64,000 nucleotides of DNA from Poriferisodalis sp965208555 (GTDB taxonomy: Bacteria > Actinomycetota > Acidimicrobiia > Acidimicrobiales > Poriferisodalaceae): the NCBI RefSeq assembly GCF_965208555.1, contig NZ_OZ242342.1, positions 2,418,001-2,482,000 on the forward strand, written 5' to 3'. Under the pieces are notes generated by a model. The model was given only the letters and a program-made list of their open reading frames with translations, did no database searches and was not told where the DNA came from. The position numbers and the translations under genes are program-made. Positions 1-9,412 of this stretch are shown here, piece by piece (within the stretch, counting starts at the first letter, position 1; each line of letters begins with the position of its first letter).

Positions 1-470
1 GATTCATGGTGGGCAAGCGCGTCGAGCACGACCTGATGCTGCACTGGGGCATCCGCATGATGCACGCGCTGCAGAACGCGTCCGCGCCGACGCTGACCGT
101 GTGCCTGCGCAAGGCATTCGGGATGGCGTGGCAGGCCATGAACGGCTCCCGCATGCCGAGCCATGGCATCTACTGCTGGCCCGGCGCTGAGATCGGTTTC
201 ATGGATCCCGAGGTCGGCGTCAACGTGGCATTCGGCTCGAGGCTGGGTCGGATCGCTGATGCCGACGAGCGTGAGGCCGAGCGCCTCAAGCTCGTGGCGG
301 AAGTCGCCGAGGCCACCAACCCCTACGAGGCGGCAGGCACCATGCGCATCGACGAGATGATCGACCCTGCCGACACCCGCCGCGTGCTCATCTCCGACAT
401 CCGGATGCTGGCCAACCGCTCGGTGCCGCCGCCCGAGCAGCGGCCGCTCAGCTACTGGCCGAGCTGCTGA
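1..470 (+). CDS. Acyl-CoA carboxylase carboxyltransferase subunit, C-terminal part (5' truncated by window edge)
   Basis: The reading frame is open from the first complete codon (base 3) to TGA at 468-470, so only the last ~155 residues are seen. The segment with GIYCWPGAEIGFMDPEVGVN and the tail EMIDPADTRRVL are typical of the carboxyl-CoA-binding C-terminal half of biotin-dependent carboxyltransferases (propionyl-/acetyl-/methylcrotonyl-CoA carboxylase beta subunits). These move CO2 from carboxybiotin to an acyl-CoA. The gene at 61747 is a complete paralogue with the matching tail EEIIDPRDTRPVL. Substrate cannot be told from this fragment. Confidence 0.85.
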   Translation, partial: FMVGKRVEHDLMLHWGIRMMHALQNASAPTLTVCLRKAFGMAWQAMNGSRMPSHGIYCWPGAEIGFMDPEVGVNVAFGSRLGRIADADEREAERLKLVAEVAEATNPYEAAGTMRIDEMIDPADTRRVLISDIRMLANRSVPPPEQRPLSYWPSC

Positions 471-554
471 CGGCATCCAATGCGCGCAGGAGACTTCGAG
501 ATGCGCGTAGGGTCAGCGCAGTCGGTCTTCTTGGTGGACGAGGAGTTCTGAGCC

Positions 555-1256
555 GTGATCGATCTCGAAGGCGTCACCAAGCACTATGAAGTCGGTCCCG
601 TGCTGGTGACAGCGCTGGCCGGCATTGACCTGCATGTCGACACCGGCGAGTTCGTGGTCGTCCTCGGTGCATCTGGCAGCGGCAAAACCACGACGCTCAA
701 CATCATCGGTGCCCTCGACGTGCCGTCATCCGGCAAGGTGGTCGTCGGGGGACGCGACCTCACCACAGCAAGCCGCAGCGAGCTCTTTGCGCTGCGGCGT
801 GAGACGGTCAGCTTCATCTTCCAGAGCTTCAACCTCTTCCCCGGCCTGACGGCAACCGAGAACGTCGAGTTCGGCATGGACGTCTCCGGCAAGAACGGTT
901 CGGCCAGTCCCGCCGACATCCTCGACTCCGTCGGTCTCGGCCACCGCCTGGGGCACTTTCCGCATGAGCTCTCGGGCGGCGAGCAGCAACGGGTGGCGAT
1001 CGCTCGAGCACTGGCCACCGGCAACCCGGTGCTGCTCGCGGACGAGCCCACGGGCGAGCTCGACTTCAAGACCGGCGCCCAGATTCTCGAATTGCTCGCC
1101 GAGCAGGCGAACCAGGACAGGGCAGTGCTGGTGGTGACGCACAACCGCGAGATCTCCCGGATGGCCGATCGCGTCGTGGAGATGAGCAGCGGGGAAATCA
1201 TCAGTGACGGTCCGCCAGAGGGCGGCAAGACCCCGCTGTCCGAGCTGCGCTGGTAG
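555..1256 (+). CDS. ABC transporter ATP-binding protein (LolD/MacB type)
   Basis: Cytoplasmic ATPase of 233 residues that would power the FtsX-type permease encoded 9 bases downstream. Walker A GASGSGKT is at residues 38-45, Q-loop around 90, signature LSGGEQQ at 139-145, Walker B VLLADEP at 159-165, and the H-loop His near 196. The layout LSGGEQQRVAIARAL and DEPTGELD is that of the LolD/MacB/FtsE family, whose partners are FtsX-like membrane proteins. Start is GTG 555 with AGGAG at 541-545. Cargo is unknown; lipoprotein handling, peptide efflux or mechanotransmission are all possible for this class. Confidence 0.92.
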   Translation: MIDLEGVTKHYEVGPVLVTALAGIDLHVDTGEFVVVLGASGSGKTTTLNIIGALDVPSSGKVVVGGRDLTTASRSELFALRRETVSFIFQSFNLFPGLTATENVEFGMDVSGKNGSASPADILDSVGLGHRLGHFPHELSGGEQQRVAIARALATGNPVLLADEPTGELDFKTGAQILELLAEQANQDRAVLVVTHNREISRMADRVVEMSSGEIISDGPPEGGKTPLSELRW

Positions 1257-1265
1257 GCCCCGGGC

Positions 1266-3716
1266 ATGAAGCTCCTCCGGCTGCGGTGGTCGCTGCGGGA
1301 CGCGCGTAGACGCTGGATCCAGATAGTCGCTATCGGCTTCACGCTCGCGATCGGCATCGGGCTGTACGCAGGGCTCTCGAGCGTCACGCAGTGGCGCCTC
1401 GTCTCCATTGACAAGAGCCTCGAGGCCACCAGCATGTACGACCTGCGGGCCACGGTCAGCGAGGGCGGCGACGTGCCTGCCGGCTCGCTCGCCCGCATTG
1501 CGAGCGAGATCGACGGCATCGACCGCTACAACGAACGCCTCCTGTTCGACACCCAGGTCGAAACCGTCGCCGACGGCGAGGAATTGCTGGTGCATGGGCG
1601 CATCGTGGGCATGGACGTCTCGGGAAGCGAATCCGTGGTCAACGACGTCTACCTGATCGACGACGCTGCCCGTCCGGCGTCGGGAACCGCAACACCGCAG
1701 GTGCTGGTCACCCGGAGCTTCGCCACTTTCTGGGACCTGCCGACGAACGGCACGCTGACTGTCGGCGGCGATATCGACGTGGATTACGTCGGCGCTGCCG
1801 TGTCACCCGAATTCTTCCTGATCATCGAGGGGAACGGGTCGCTCGGCAAATCCAACCTCGCCGTGCTGTTCGCTCCGCTGGCTGCCGCGCAGGACATCTC
1901 GGGCCGCACCGGTGCCGTCAACGATCTCGTGATGACCCTGGAGCCCGGTGCCGATGCTGCGGCGGTGACCGAGCAGCTCATCGAAACCGCAGCATCGCAG
2001 GACGGTGTGCTGCTCGATGTCCTCACCCGCGAGGCCACGCCATCGTACATCGGCTTGACCGGCTCACCCGAGATCGATCAGGGCATCTACAACGCCATCT
2101 CGCTCTTGCTCTTCGTGGGAGCAGCATTCGCTGCGCTGAACTTCTCCGCGCGCATGGTCGAAGCGCAGCGCCGGGAAATCGGCAATTCCATGGCGGTCGG
2201 GGAGCGTCCCCGGTCGATCGTCATCCGGCCGTTGCTGATCGGCCTGCAGATCGGCATCATCGGCATGATCCTGGGCGTCATCGTCGGCTACGCCATTGCG
2301 TTGCAGACGGTGAGCGTCGTGCAGGAAGTCGCGTGGCTGCCGATCTTCGAGCAGCCCTTCCAAGCTGGGATCTACGGGCAGGCCATGGCGCTCGGGTTCG
2401 CCGTGCCGGTGCTTGCCGTGCTCTGGCCCGTCGTGCGCGCCGTCCGCGTGAAGCCAGTCGACGCGATCCGCTCGAGCCACCTGTCATCGCGGGGCGGGAG
2501 CCTCGGGCCCATCATCAGCCGCATCCCCTTGCCCGGCCGCAGCCTTGAGCGAATGCCGTTCCGCAACCTGATGAGGGCCCCCCGCCGGACCTTCCTGACG
2601 CTGCTGACCTTCACCATGAGTCTTGCGATCATGTTCGCCATGCTGGGGCTGGGCAGCACGTTCACGACCACGCTCGACGACGGCAACGAAGAACTGCTCG
2701 GCGGCGAGCCCGACCGCTTCACCGTGCAGATGGACTCCCTCTACCCGGTGAACTCACCACAGGTCCAAGACGTGCTCGCCAATCCGACGGTGCAATCCGG
2801 CGAGGCGGCCATGGTGCTGGGAGCCAATGTCACCGCTGCCGAGCCGGACGGAAGCGTCGACGAAACCGTCCAGCTCGACCTCGCAGTCCGCTTTGTCGAC
2901 TTCGGCAGCACCGTGTGGACGCCGACCGCGACGCAGGGCTCGCTGTCTCGGGGAGCGCCCGGCATCGTGCTCGCCGACAAGGCCGCCCGCGACCTCGGCG
3001 TGGGGATCGGCGACGACGTCGTCGTGACGCATCCAGCGCTCGTCGACGGAGCGTTCACCCACAGCACTCGCATACTGCCGGTGGATGCGATCCATCCGCA
3101 TCCGTTGCGGCTCAACGCCTACATGGATCTCTCGCAGACCTCGACGTGGGGCTTCGGCGGTCTCGCCAACATCGTGACCGGTGTGCCGGCTGACGGCAGC
3201 AGCCTCAACGACGTGAAGCGATCGCTGTTCGGCAGCGGCACGGGCGTGTCCTTGGTGCAGGGCCTGGGCGAGACCTTCCAGTCCTTGGAGGATTCGCTGC
3301 AGCAATCCCAGGGCGTGTTCTTCATCACGCGGATCTTCGTGATCTTCCTCGTGATGCTGATCGCGTTCAACACCGCCAACATCAGCGTGGACGAGCGCTC
3401 CCGGGACCATGCGACGATGTTCGCCTACGGGATTCCCGTGCGACGGGTGATCGCGAATCTCTCGGTGGAGGGACTGCTGCTGGGCGTCGTTGCGGTGGTG
3501 CTCGGCGGCCTGTTCGGTTACGCCATATTGCTGTGGATGGCGCTGTTCCAGATGCCGGCGGCGATTCCCGACATCGGCATGATCGTGTCGGTGAGCTGGT
3601 GGGAGATGGCGCTGTCGTTCGTGTTGGCATTGGCTGCCATCGCGTTGGCGCCGGTGTTCCCTGGGCGCAAGCTGAAGAACATGTTCATCCCTGGGCAGCT
3701 GCGGGTGATGGAGTAG
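1266..3716 (+). CDS. FtsX-like ABC transporter permease
   Basis: Membrane protein of 816 residues with the duplicated FtsX layout: an N-terminal membrane segment (about residues 20-40), a large extracellular domain (to about 270), three membrane segments (about 275-400), a further segment near 445, a second extracellular domain, and three C-terminal segments (about 690-800). Partner of the ATPase at 555-1256; the two form an operon with a 9-bp gap. Function within the family (lipoprotein extraction, efflux, signalling) cannot be settled. Its 3' end overlaps the convergent GluQ gene by 32 bp. Confidence 0.9.
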   Translation: MKLLRLRWSLRDARRRWIQIVAIGFTLAIGIGLYAGLSSVTQWRLVSIDKSLEATSMYDLRATVSEGGDVPAGSLARIASEIDGIDRYNERLLFDTQVETVADGEELLVHGRIVGMDVSGSESVVNDVYLIDDAARPASGTATPQVLVTRSFATFWDLPTNGTLTVGGDIDVDYVGAAVSPEFFLIIEGNGSLGKSNLAVLFAPLAAAQDISGRTGAVNDLVMTLEPGADAAAVTEQLIETAASQDGVLLDVLTREATPSYIGLTGSPEIDQGIYNAISLLLFVGAAFAALNFSARMVEAQRREIGNSMAVGERPRSIVIRPLLIGLQIGIIGMILGVIVGYAIALQTVSVVQEVAWLPIFEQPFQAGIYGQAMALGFAVPVLAVLWPVVRAVRVKPVDAIRSSHLSSRGGSLGPIISRIPLPGRSLERMPFRNLMRAPRRTFLTLLTFTMSLAIMFAMLGLGSTFTTTLDDGNEELLGGEPDRFTVQMDSLYPVNSPQVQDVLANPTVQSGEAAMVLGANVTAAEPDGSVDETVQLDLAVRFVDFGSTVWTPTATQGSLSRGAPGIVLADKAARDLGVGIGDDVVVTHPALVDGAFTHSTRILPVDAIHPHPLRLNAYMDLSQTSTWGFGGLANIVTGVPADGSSLNDVKRSLFGSGTGVSLVQGLGETFQSLEDSLQQSQGVFFITRIFVIFLVMLIAFNTANISVDERSRDHATMFAYGIPVRRVIANLSVEGLLLGVVAVVLGGLFGYAILLWMALFQMPAAIPDIGMIVSVSWWEMALSFVLALAAIALAPVFPGRKLKNMFIPGQLRVME

Positions 3717-4641
3717 GGGGCTCGTAGACCCAAGGTTGTCGTGGGAGCGATGCCGGATCGAAGTGCTGGCCGACCATGTCAAGGTCCTCGACGGACTCCA
3801 CGCGTTCGAATCCGAGGCTTGACAGCAGCAGGTTGAGCACGTCAACCGGACTCTCGCCGAGAGCGAGCCGGTCGCGCAGCGTGACAGCGCCGTCTCTCTT
3901 GGCGAGGCGGCGGCCCTTGGGGCCGAGCACGAGCGGGACGTGGGCGTAAGAGGGAGCGTGGAGTCCGAGCAGGCCGGCCAGATGTGCCTGGCGTGGGGTT
4001 GACGGCAGCAGGTCGTCGCCGCGCACGACCTCGGTGATGCCTTGGGCGGCATCGTCCACGACCACTGCGAGGTTGTAGGCGGGGGTGCCGTCGCCGCGTT
4101 GGAGCACGAAATCGTCGACGATGCCCGTGTAGTCGCCGAACTGGCGGTCGGTGACGGTCAGCTCCGTAGGCCCGACGCCGTCGGCACCGGCCCGCAGCCG
4201 AAGCGCTGGGGGTCGACCACTCGCACGCTTCTGTTCGCGCTCGACACGCGACAGCTGCCGGCAGGTGCCCGGGTACGCACCCTCGGGTGAGGGTCCGTGC
4301 GGGGCAGCTGCGGCTTCGGCGATCTCGCGCCGGGTGCAGAAGCACTCGTAGGTGAGATCGCGCTCGCGCAGGTTCGCAATGGCGTCGCGGAACAGGTCCA
4401 AGCGGTCGCTCTGGCGGACCGGTTCTCCGTCCCAGTCGAGGCCGAGCGCAGCTACGTCGCGCAGCTGCGATTCATAGAACTGGGATCGCACGGCACCGTC
4501 GAGATCCTCGAATCGCCACAGGAACCGTCCGCCGGCCGAACGGGCAAACAGCCACGCCAGCAGCGCGGTCCGCAGATTTCCCAGATGCAGGTCGCCGGTG
4601 GGGCTCGGAGCCCAGCGGCCAGTCGTTTGGGCTGAACTCAA
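3685..4641 (-). CDS. gluQ: Glutamyl-Q tRNA(Asp) synthetase
   Basis: 318-residue truncated glutamyl-tRNA synthetase homologue that would attach glutamate to queuosine in tRNA(Asp). The HIGH-type signature reads APSPTGDLHLGN near residue 11; the KMSKS equivalent reads AKRDG. A Cys-x-Cys followed by Tyr-x3-Cys (CFC ... YPGTC) matches the GluQ zinc site. It lacks the anticodon-binding domain of full GluRS, which fits the length. I chose a TTG start (4641) because it overlaps the stop of the upstream gene as TTGA and has GAGGG five bases before; ATG starts would delete the HIGH motif. Coupled translation with the nitroreductase gene is likely. Confidence 0.88.
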   Translation of the reverse strand: MSSAQTTGRWAPSPTGDLHLGNLRTALLAWLFARSAGGRFLWRFEDLDGAVRSQFYESQLRDVAALGLDWDGEPVRQSDRLDLFRDAIANLRERDLTYECFCTRREIAEAAAAPHGPSPEGAYPGTCRQLSRVEREQKRASGRPPALRLRAGADGVGPTELTVTDRQFGDYTGIVDDFVLQRGDGTPAYNLAVVVDDAAQGITEVVRGDDLLPSTPRQAHLAGLLGLHAPSYAHVPLVLGPKGRRLAKRDGAVTLRDRLALGESPVDVLNLLLSSLGFERVESVEDLDMVGQHFDPASLPRQPWVYEPPTPSPAAAQG

Positions 4642-5849
4642 ATGCTGCCCTCGGCGAGTGCCTTGATGCCCTCGATGCAGCGCGTCATATTCGCCAGATG
4701 CTCGTCCTGGCGGCGGGACAGGATGCGAGGCTCCTTGTCGGGCATCGCCGTGATGGCCATCGTGAGGCCGGACTCGCCCGGACCGATGCGCACCGTGTGG
4801 CGCAGGCGGCAGCGCTGGCCGTGCAACACGTCGATCTCGTAGCGCCAGCGGGCGCCGGCAACCTCTTCGGTCTCGCCCGTTGCCCAGCCGAAGAGGACAT
4901 TCGGCTCGTACTCGGTGACGGTGAGATCGATGTTCCATTCGCCGATGGCGGGATGCTGGTTGTGGCCGATGAATTTGGCGCCTTGTGCGGGACCGTCATA
5001 GCCGGGCGCCCACTCGGCGCGCACGAATTCTTCGGAGAAGTCAGCGCCGGCATTGATGTCGCTGACGATCTCCCACACGCGTTCGGCGGGTGCGTCGATA
5101 TCGATCTCCACGGTGGCACCAGGGCCCTCGCCCAGTGATCGGGCCGCCGATTCTTCGCCACGGGCCTCCCAGGTGCGACCCCAGCCGTCCACGTAGGCGA
5201 TCTCATTGGCGCGCCGGCGAGGCACCGAGCCGAACTCGGTGCCCTTCGCATAGGCCAGCGGCAGCAGTGCCACTGGCGTGACCCCTTCTGGGATGCCGAG
5301 CACCTCGCGCAGTTCGTCTTCCTTGTTGAGAATGGCCGTGGTCCAGGCCGTGGCCAGGCCTCGGGCACGAGCCGCGAGGCAGAAGCTCCAGGCCGACTGC
5401 AGCACCGAGTCGAACAGGCCTGGCTTGCCGCTGTTGTCGTGAACTCCCCACACGCAGGGAATGACAATGACCGGCACGTCGGCCAGATGCTCCGCGAGGT
5501 GGAACGCCGACTTCATCACCTGCTCCATCGGGTGCCCGGTGCCCGCAGTCGCATCGCGCCCTCGCTGCATGAATGCGCCAACGACCGAGTGGTACATGTC
5601 GCCGATCGCCTGCCGCTGGGCTGGGTCGCGGATCAGCAGCCACCGTCGGCTGGCCTGGTTGCCGCCGCCGGGTCCTTGCTCGGCCACGTCAATGCAGTCG
5701 AGCACCAGGTCGTGCGGGACCTCACGCTCGAGGTCCAGCCGCAGCCGCACCGAGCGGGTGGTGGACAGCACGCCGTCGACCGACGCGAGGTCGACAGCGG
5801 TGGTGTCATAGCGGGCGGGCACATGGGGGTTCAGCTCTGGTGTCGGCAT
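4638..5849 (-). CDS. Nitroreductase-like domain fused to an SRPBCC domain
   Basis: 403 residues in two parts. Residues ~10-220 look like an FMN nitroreductase (STTRSVRLRLD at the start, PVIVIPCVWG and SVLQSAWSFCLAARARGLAT, then EVLGIPEGVTPVALLPLAYAKG), normally an NAD(P)H/FMN reductase. Residues ~235-403 resemble a START/SRPBCC lipid-binding fold of the polyketide cyclase/dehydrase group (VEIDIDAPAERVWEIVSDI). The join lies in one continuous frame. A fused hydrophobic-ligand pocket suggests a bound lipid or aromatic substrate; that is inference. It is the first gene of a pair with gluQ, overlapping by 4 bases. Confidence 0.82.
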   Translation of the reverse strand: MPTPELNPHVPARYDTTAVDLASVDGVLSTTRSVRLRLDLEREVPHDLVLDCIDVAEQGPGGGNQASRRWLLIRDPAQRQAIGDMYHSVVGAFMQRGRDATAGTGHPMEQVMKSAFHLAEHLADVPVIVIPCVWGVHDNSGKPGLFDSVLQSAWSFCLAARARGLATAWTTAILNKEDELREVLGIPEGVTPVALLPLAYAKGTEFGSVPRRRANEIAYVDGWGRTWEARGEESAARSLGEGPGATVEIDIDAPAERVWEIVSDINAGADFSEEFVRAEWAPGYDGPAQGAKFIGHNQHPAIGEWNIDLTVTEYEPNVLFGWATGETEEVAGARWRYEIDVLHGQRCRLRHTVRIGPGESGLTMAITAMPDKEPRILSRRQDEHLANMTRCIEGIKALAEGSI

Positions 5850-5889
5850 GCCGCCAGTATTGCCGTCTCGCTCAATAGTTTCTCCGGAC

Positions 5890-7551
5890 GTGACGGGACC
5901 TCTGCGGGCTGCCGAGTGTGCATCGATCGGCTATCCCAAGCCGGCCAGCCAGCACGGCTCCCGGCCGATTACCGCCGGCGCGGTGCTCGCCACCGTCGTC
6001 CTCGCCGTGCTCGCGTACGGGTGCCTGCCGAGCAGTTGGGAGACGCAGGAGACAGCCGAACCTGCCGCTTCGGCCCGAGCGGATGCCGGCGCGGCTGCCG
6101 AGACCGCGGCTCCTGCGGCGTCGGCGACTTCCGAGCCGCTCGCGCCTGCTGCGACGGTTCGCGACTGCTCGCCGCAGGACGCGGCGAACGACTTGGCGAT
6201 CGACACCGCAGATGCAGTGCTCGCAAGCGTCCAGATATCGCGCGCGCTCTACGACTGTGCCGACGAGATCGGTTTGGCGTTCGCCGACGACGCAGAGGCG
6301 ATTCTCACGCTGACCGCGCGCGGGATTCGCGGACCGCTGCTGCTGATCGAGTCGTGGTCGGCAGCCGAGCCGATGACCGCAGTGCCGATGGCAGAGTTAC
6401 AGCGTCTCGCCCCGGAACGGATCGTGGCGGCGGGTCTCAATGAGCAGCGTCTCGCTCAACGGCTTGCCGGCTTCGAGGTCGAGTGGGTTCCCGTCAACCC
6501 AACCGCAGCGCTGCCGCATCGAGAGGCGCCCCACCAGCGTGTGTGGATTGTCAGCGGCACCGAGCGGGCTGCGGTGCTCGGTGCCATCGGGAGGCAAGTC
6601 CACGCAGCGGCGGTGCCCGTGGCGGCGGGCGAGGATCTGCGGGCTCTGCCTGAAGCAGAACGCGAGATGCTGCGCGACGCTGCGCTTGTCGAGCTGCACG
6701 CGGACCTCGGCCCCGATGCTGCGTGGCAGCTGGAGGTCATCCGCCGCGGCGACGAAGTGCCCGGCGGCGGCCTGCTCATGTTCGAGCCCGGCCGCGCTCG
6801 CCGCCTGGTGGCCATGTACGGCCACCCGGCGACATCGCAGCTCGGTGTGCTGGGAGAGCAGGATCCGTCCGAAGGGGTGGCGCGCCTGGCCTCCATCGCG
6901 CAGGGCTATGACGCCGACGGAGCGGACGTGGTGCTCGCCTTCGAGATCATCGCCACCGTTGCGTCAGCCAGGGCCGGCCGCGACGGCGACTACTCCAACG
7001 AGACCGCTCTCGACGACATCAGGCCGTGGATCGAGGCGGCGGCCGCCAACGACATGTACGTAGTGCTGGACCTGCAGTCAGGGCGGACCGATTTTCTGAC
7101 GCAGGCCAAGCACTATGAGGAATTCCTGCGACTCCCGCATGTGGGGCTAGCGCTCGACCCCGAATGGCGTCTGCGGCCCGGCGAGGTGCATCTGCAGCAG
7201 ATCGGCACGGTCGATGCTGCAGAGGTCAACCAGGTGGTCCGGTGGCTGGCCGGCCTCGTCCGTGAGGAGGCACTGCCGCAGAAGCTGCTGATTCTGCACC
7301 AGTTCCGCTTCTCGATGATCACCAACCGCGAGCTCGTCGAGACCCCAGCGGAACTCGCGGTGATGATCCACATGGACGGGCAGGGCCCGATCAACACGAA
7401 ATTCAGCACCTGGAATGCGTTGACCGGCGAGCCGGACGCCCACCGCTTCTACTGGGGCTGGAAGAACTTCTACGACGAGGACTTCCCCACACCCACGGCA
7501 GAACAAGTACTCGCCCAGACACCGTCGCCGTTGTTCGTCTCGTACCAGTAG
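5890..7551 (+). CDS. Secreted lipoprotein of unknown function
   Basis: About 553 residues. A hydrophobic segment ending in VLAYGC looks like a lipoprotein signal with the modified Cys in LAYGC, followed by an Ala/Glu/Pro-rich linker. The middle part (ERIVAAGLNEQRLAQRL ... VWIVSGTE) resembles cell-wall-binding-repeat type modules; the last ~200 residues (WIEAAAANDMYVVLDLQSG, VGLALDPEWRL) look like a TIM-barrel glycoside-hydrolase-like fold. I do not recognise a named family. The start is uncertain: GTG 5890 has no ribosome site, and ATG 5848 lies within the divergent gene's start codon, sharing its CATG. Leaderless translation is possible. Confidence 0.6.
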   Translation: MTGPLRAAECASIGYPKPASQHGSRPITAGAVLATVVLAVLAYGCLPSSWETQETAEPAASARADAGAAAETAAPAASATSEPLAPAATVRDCSPQDAANDLAIDTADAVLASVQISRALYDCADEIGLAFADDAEAILTLTARGIRGPLLLIESWSAAEPMTAVPMAELQRLAPERIVAAGLNEQRLAQRLAGFEVEWVPVNPTAALPHREAPHQRVWIVSGTERAAVLGAIGRQVHAAAVPVAAGEDLRALPEAEREMLRDAALVELHADLGPDAAWQLEVIRRGDEVPGGGLLMFEPGRARRLVAMYGHPATSQLGVLGEQDPSEGVARLASIAQGYDADGADVVLAFEIIATVASARAGRDGDYSNETALDDIRPWIEAAAANDMYVVLDLQSGRTDFLTQAKHYEEFLRLPHVGLALDPEWRLRPGEVHLQQIGTVDAAEVNQVVRWLAGLVREEALPQKLLILHQFRFSMITNRELVETPAELAVMIHMDGQGPINTKFSTWNALTGEPDAHRFYWGWKNFYDEDFPTPTAEQVLAQTPSPLFVSYQ

Positions 7552-7569
7552 CCGCCTAGCCTCCGCGAC

Positions 7570-8730
7570 ATGGCACGGCTGCCGTACTTGAGTTCGCGCC
7601 TGCAGGGCTACCAGTCGACGATCTTCGCTGAGATGTCGGCGCTGGCGGTGCGGACCGGTGCCATCAATCTCGGCCAGGGCTTCCCCGACACCGACGGGCC
7701 CACCGAAGTGCTCGAAGCAGCGGTCGCAGCGATACGCAGCGGTACCGCGAACCAGTACCCGCCTGGCATCGGCATTCCGGAATTGCGGCAGGCAGTCGCC
7801 CGGCACCAGAAGCGCTTCTGGGACATGGATGTCGACCCGGACAGCGAAGTGCTCATCACGGCCGGTGCGAGCGAGGCGCTGGCCGCGAGCATCTTGGCGC
7901 TGACCGAGGTCGGCGACGATGTGCTCACGTTCGAGCCGTGGTACGACCTGTACGGCGCTGTGATCTCCATGTCAGGCGCCGTGCGCAAGGTGGTTACGCT
8001 TCGCCCGCCGGATTACGGGTTCGATCCGGACGAGTTGGCGGCGGCGGTGACGCCGCGCACCCGAATGCTGGTGCTCAACAGCCCGCACAACCCGACCGGC
8101 AAGGTGTTCAGCCGGGCCGAGTTGGAGGCCATTGCGGCAGTGGCCGTCGAGCGCGATCTCATCGTGGTGACCGACGAGGTGTACGAGCACTTGGTGTTCG
8201 ACGGCGAGCACATCCCCATCGCCACGCTGCCCGGCATGGCCGACCGCACCGTCACCATCTCCAGCGGCGGCAAGACCTTCGCCGTGACCGGCTGGAAGAT
8301 CGGCTGGGTGTGCGCCCGTCCGGAGCTGGTGGCGGCAGTGCGCACAGCCAAGCAATGGCTCACCTACGTCAGCGGTGGGCCGTTTCAGCATGCGATTGCC
8401 GCCGGGCTGGACCTGGGCGACGACTACTTCACCGGCCAGGCTGATGACCTGCGCGCCAAGCGGGATCGCCTGTCAGCGGGCCTTCGCTCGACGGGCCTCG
8501 AGGTATTCGAGCCCTCAGGCACCTACTTCATCACTGCCGATATCCGGTCGATCGGGCACGACGACGGCGTCGAGTTCTGCTGGTGCCTGCCAGAACGAAT
8601 CGGCGTCGCGGCAGTGCCCAACGTGGTCATGTACGACAACGTCGACGAAGGCCGCCACCTCGTCCGCTTCGCCTTCTGCAAGCAGCACGACGTCCTCGAC
8701 GCCGCCATCGAGCGCCTCCGCTCGCTCTAG
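7570..8730 (+). CDS. PLP-dependent class I/II aminotransferase
   Basis: 386-residue fold-type I aminotransferase. The PLP lysine is K235 in SSGGKTFAVTGWK; upstream NSPHNPTGKVF and DEVYEHLVF are the usual cofactor-binding segments and the C-terminal substrate Arg appears in LVRFAFCK. It is closest in feel to the kynurenine/methionine/N-succinyl-DAP aminotransferase branch, which uses 2-oxoglutarate or 2-oxo acids. Exact substrate is not readable. It lies 18 bp after the lipoprotein gene and may be cotranscribed. Confidence 0.9.
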   Translation: MARLPYLSSRLQGYQSTIFAEMSALAVRTGAINLGQGFPDTDGPTEVLEAAVAAIRSGTANQYPPGIGIPELRQAVARHQKRFWDMDVDPDSEVLITAGASEALAASILALTEVGDDVLTFEPWYDLYGAVISMSGAVRKVVTLRPPDYGFDPDELAAAVTPRTRMLVLNSPHNPTGKVFSRAELEAIAAVAVERDLIVVTDEVYEHLVFDGEHIPIATLPGMADRTVTISSGGKTFAVTGWKIGWVCARPELVAAVRTAKQWLTYVSGGPFQHAIAAGLDLGDDYFTGQADDLRAKRDRLSAGLRSTGLEVFEPSGTYFITADIRSIGHDDGVEFCWCLPERIGVAAVPNVVMYDNVDEGRHLVRFAFCKQHDVLDAAIERLRSL

Positions 8731-8769
8731 CGCTGCCGAGTCGGCGCCGGGGGGGCCGATCCGTTCCAG

Positions 8770-9318
8770 CTATCGGGGCTGCTGCGGGAAGAGGGTGACG
8801 GCGAGCGCGGAGCCGATCACGCCGCCGCCGGTGGACAGCACGAGGTCGGCAACCGTGTCGTCGTAGGTGAGGTCGAGCCCGCCGCCCGCGCCGGTCTCGG
8901 CCACGATCCACTCGGCCGCTTCCCAGCCCACGATGGCCAGCGCTCCGAGTCCGGCGCCGAGCAGCCAGGCATCTCTGCGTGAGGGGCGCGCAGCGCTCCC
9001 GCCGCGGCGGTAGCGCCAGGCGTGGAACGCCCCGACGAGCAGGATCCAGTTGAGCGTGTGCAGCACGTCGTCGGTGGCGTCGAACGTGTCGTAGACGTAG
9101 GCCAGGTTGCCGAGCGTGTCGATGAGGAACGGGGCAACGATGAGCACGTCGGCAGTGGCCGGGTACGGCCGGAACCGTCCGCGCCATGCCAACGGCACCA
9201 CCACCGCCGACAGCATGAACAGAGGGAAGCGAAACGCCATTCCCTTGCCCTCGAGATGGTCGAGCGGCACCGCGATGGCCACCACGAAGCACAGCGCCAG
9301 CGCCACCTTGAATGCCAT
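8770..9318 (-). CDS. Small integral membrane protein, function unknown
   Basis: About 182 residues with membrane segments near residues 4-20, 28-45, 58-75, 88-105, 122-140 and 160-178. The pattern DTLGNLAYVYDTFD ... DDVLHTLNWILLVGAF and DLTYDDTVADLVLSTGGG is reminiscent of actinobacterial/VanZ-like or DUF2238-like membrane proteins, but I cannot name it firmly. Start is the ATG at 9318; a GTG at 9396 in frame would add 26 residues and bring it within 17 bp of the upstream LLM gene. Probably cotranscribed with that gene. Confidence 0.6.
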   Translation of the reverse strand: MAFKVALALCFVVAIAVPLDHLEGKGMAFRFPLFMLSAVVVPLAWRGRFRPYPATADVLIVAPFLIDTLGNLAYVYDTFDATDDVLHTLNWILLVGAFHAWRYRRGGSAARPSRRDAWLLGAGLGALAIVGWEAAEWIVAETGAGGGLDLTYDDTVADLVLSTGGGVIGSALAVTLFPQQPR

Positions 9319-9412
9319 CGCCACGGCGACGGCGTGGGGGCGGGCGTCGAGGGCGGCGACGCCGCTGAGTCGGCTGCAGCCGGTTGCGCGCGTCACTGTT
9401 CGCAGGCCGAGT

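Noticed and set aside
3795..3815. GTTCGAATCC-like tRNA T-loop sequence
   Set aside because: It lies inside the gluQ coding sequence and has no surrounding cloverleaf.
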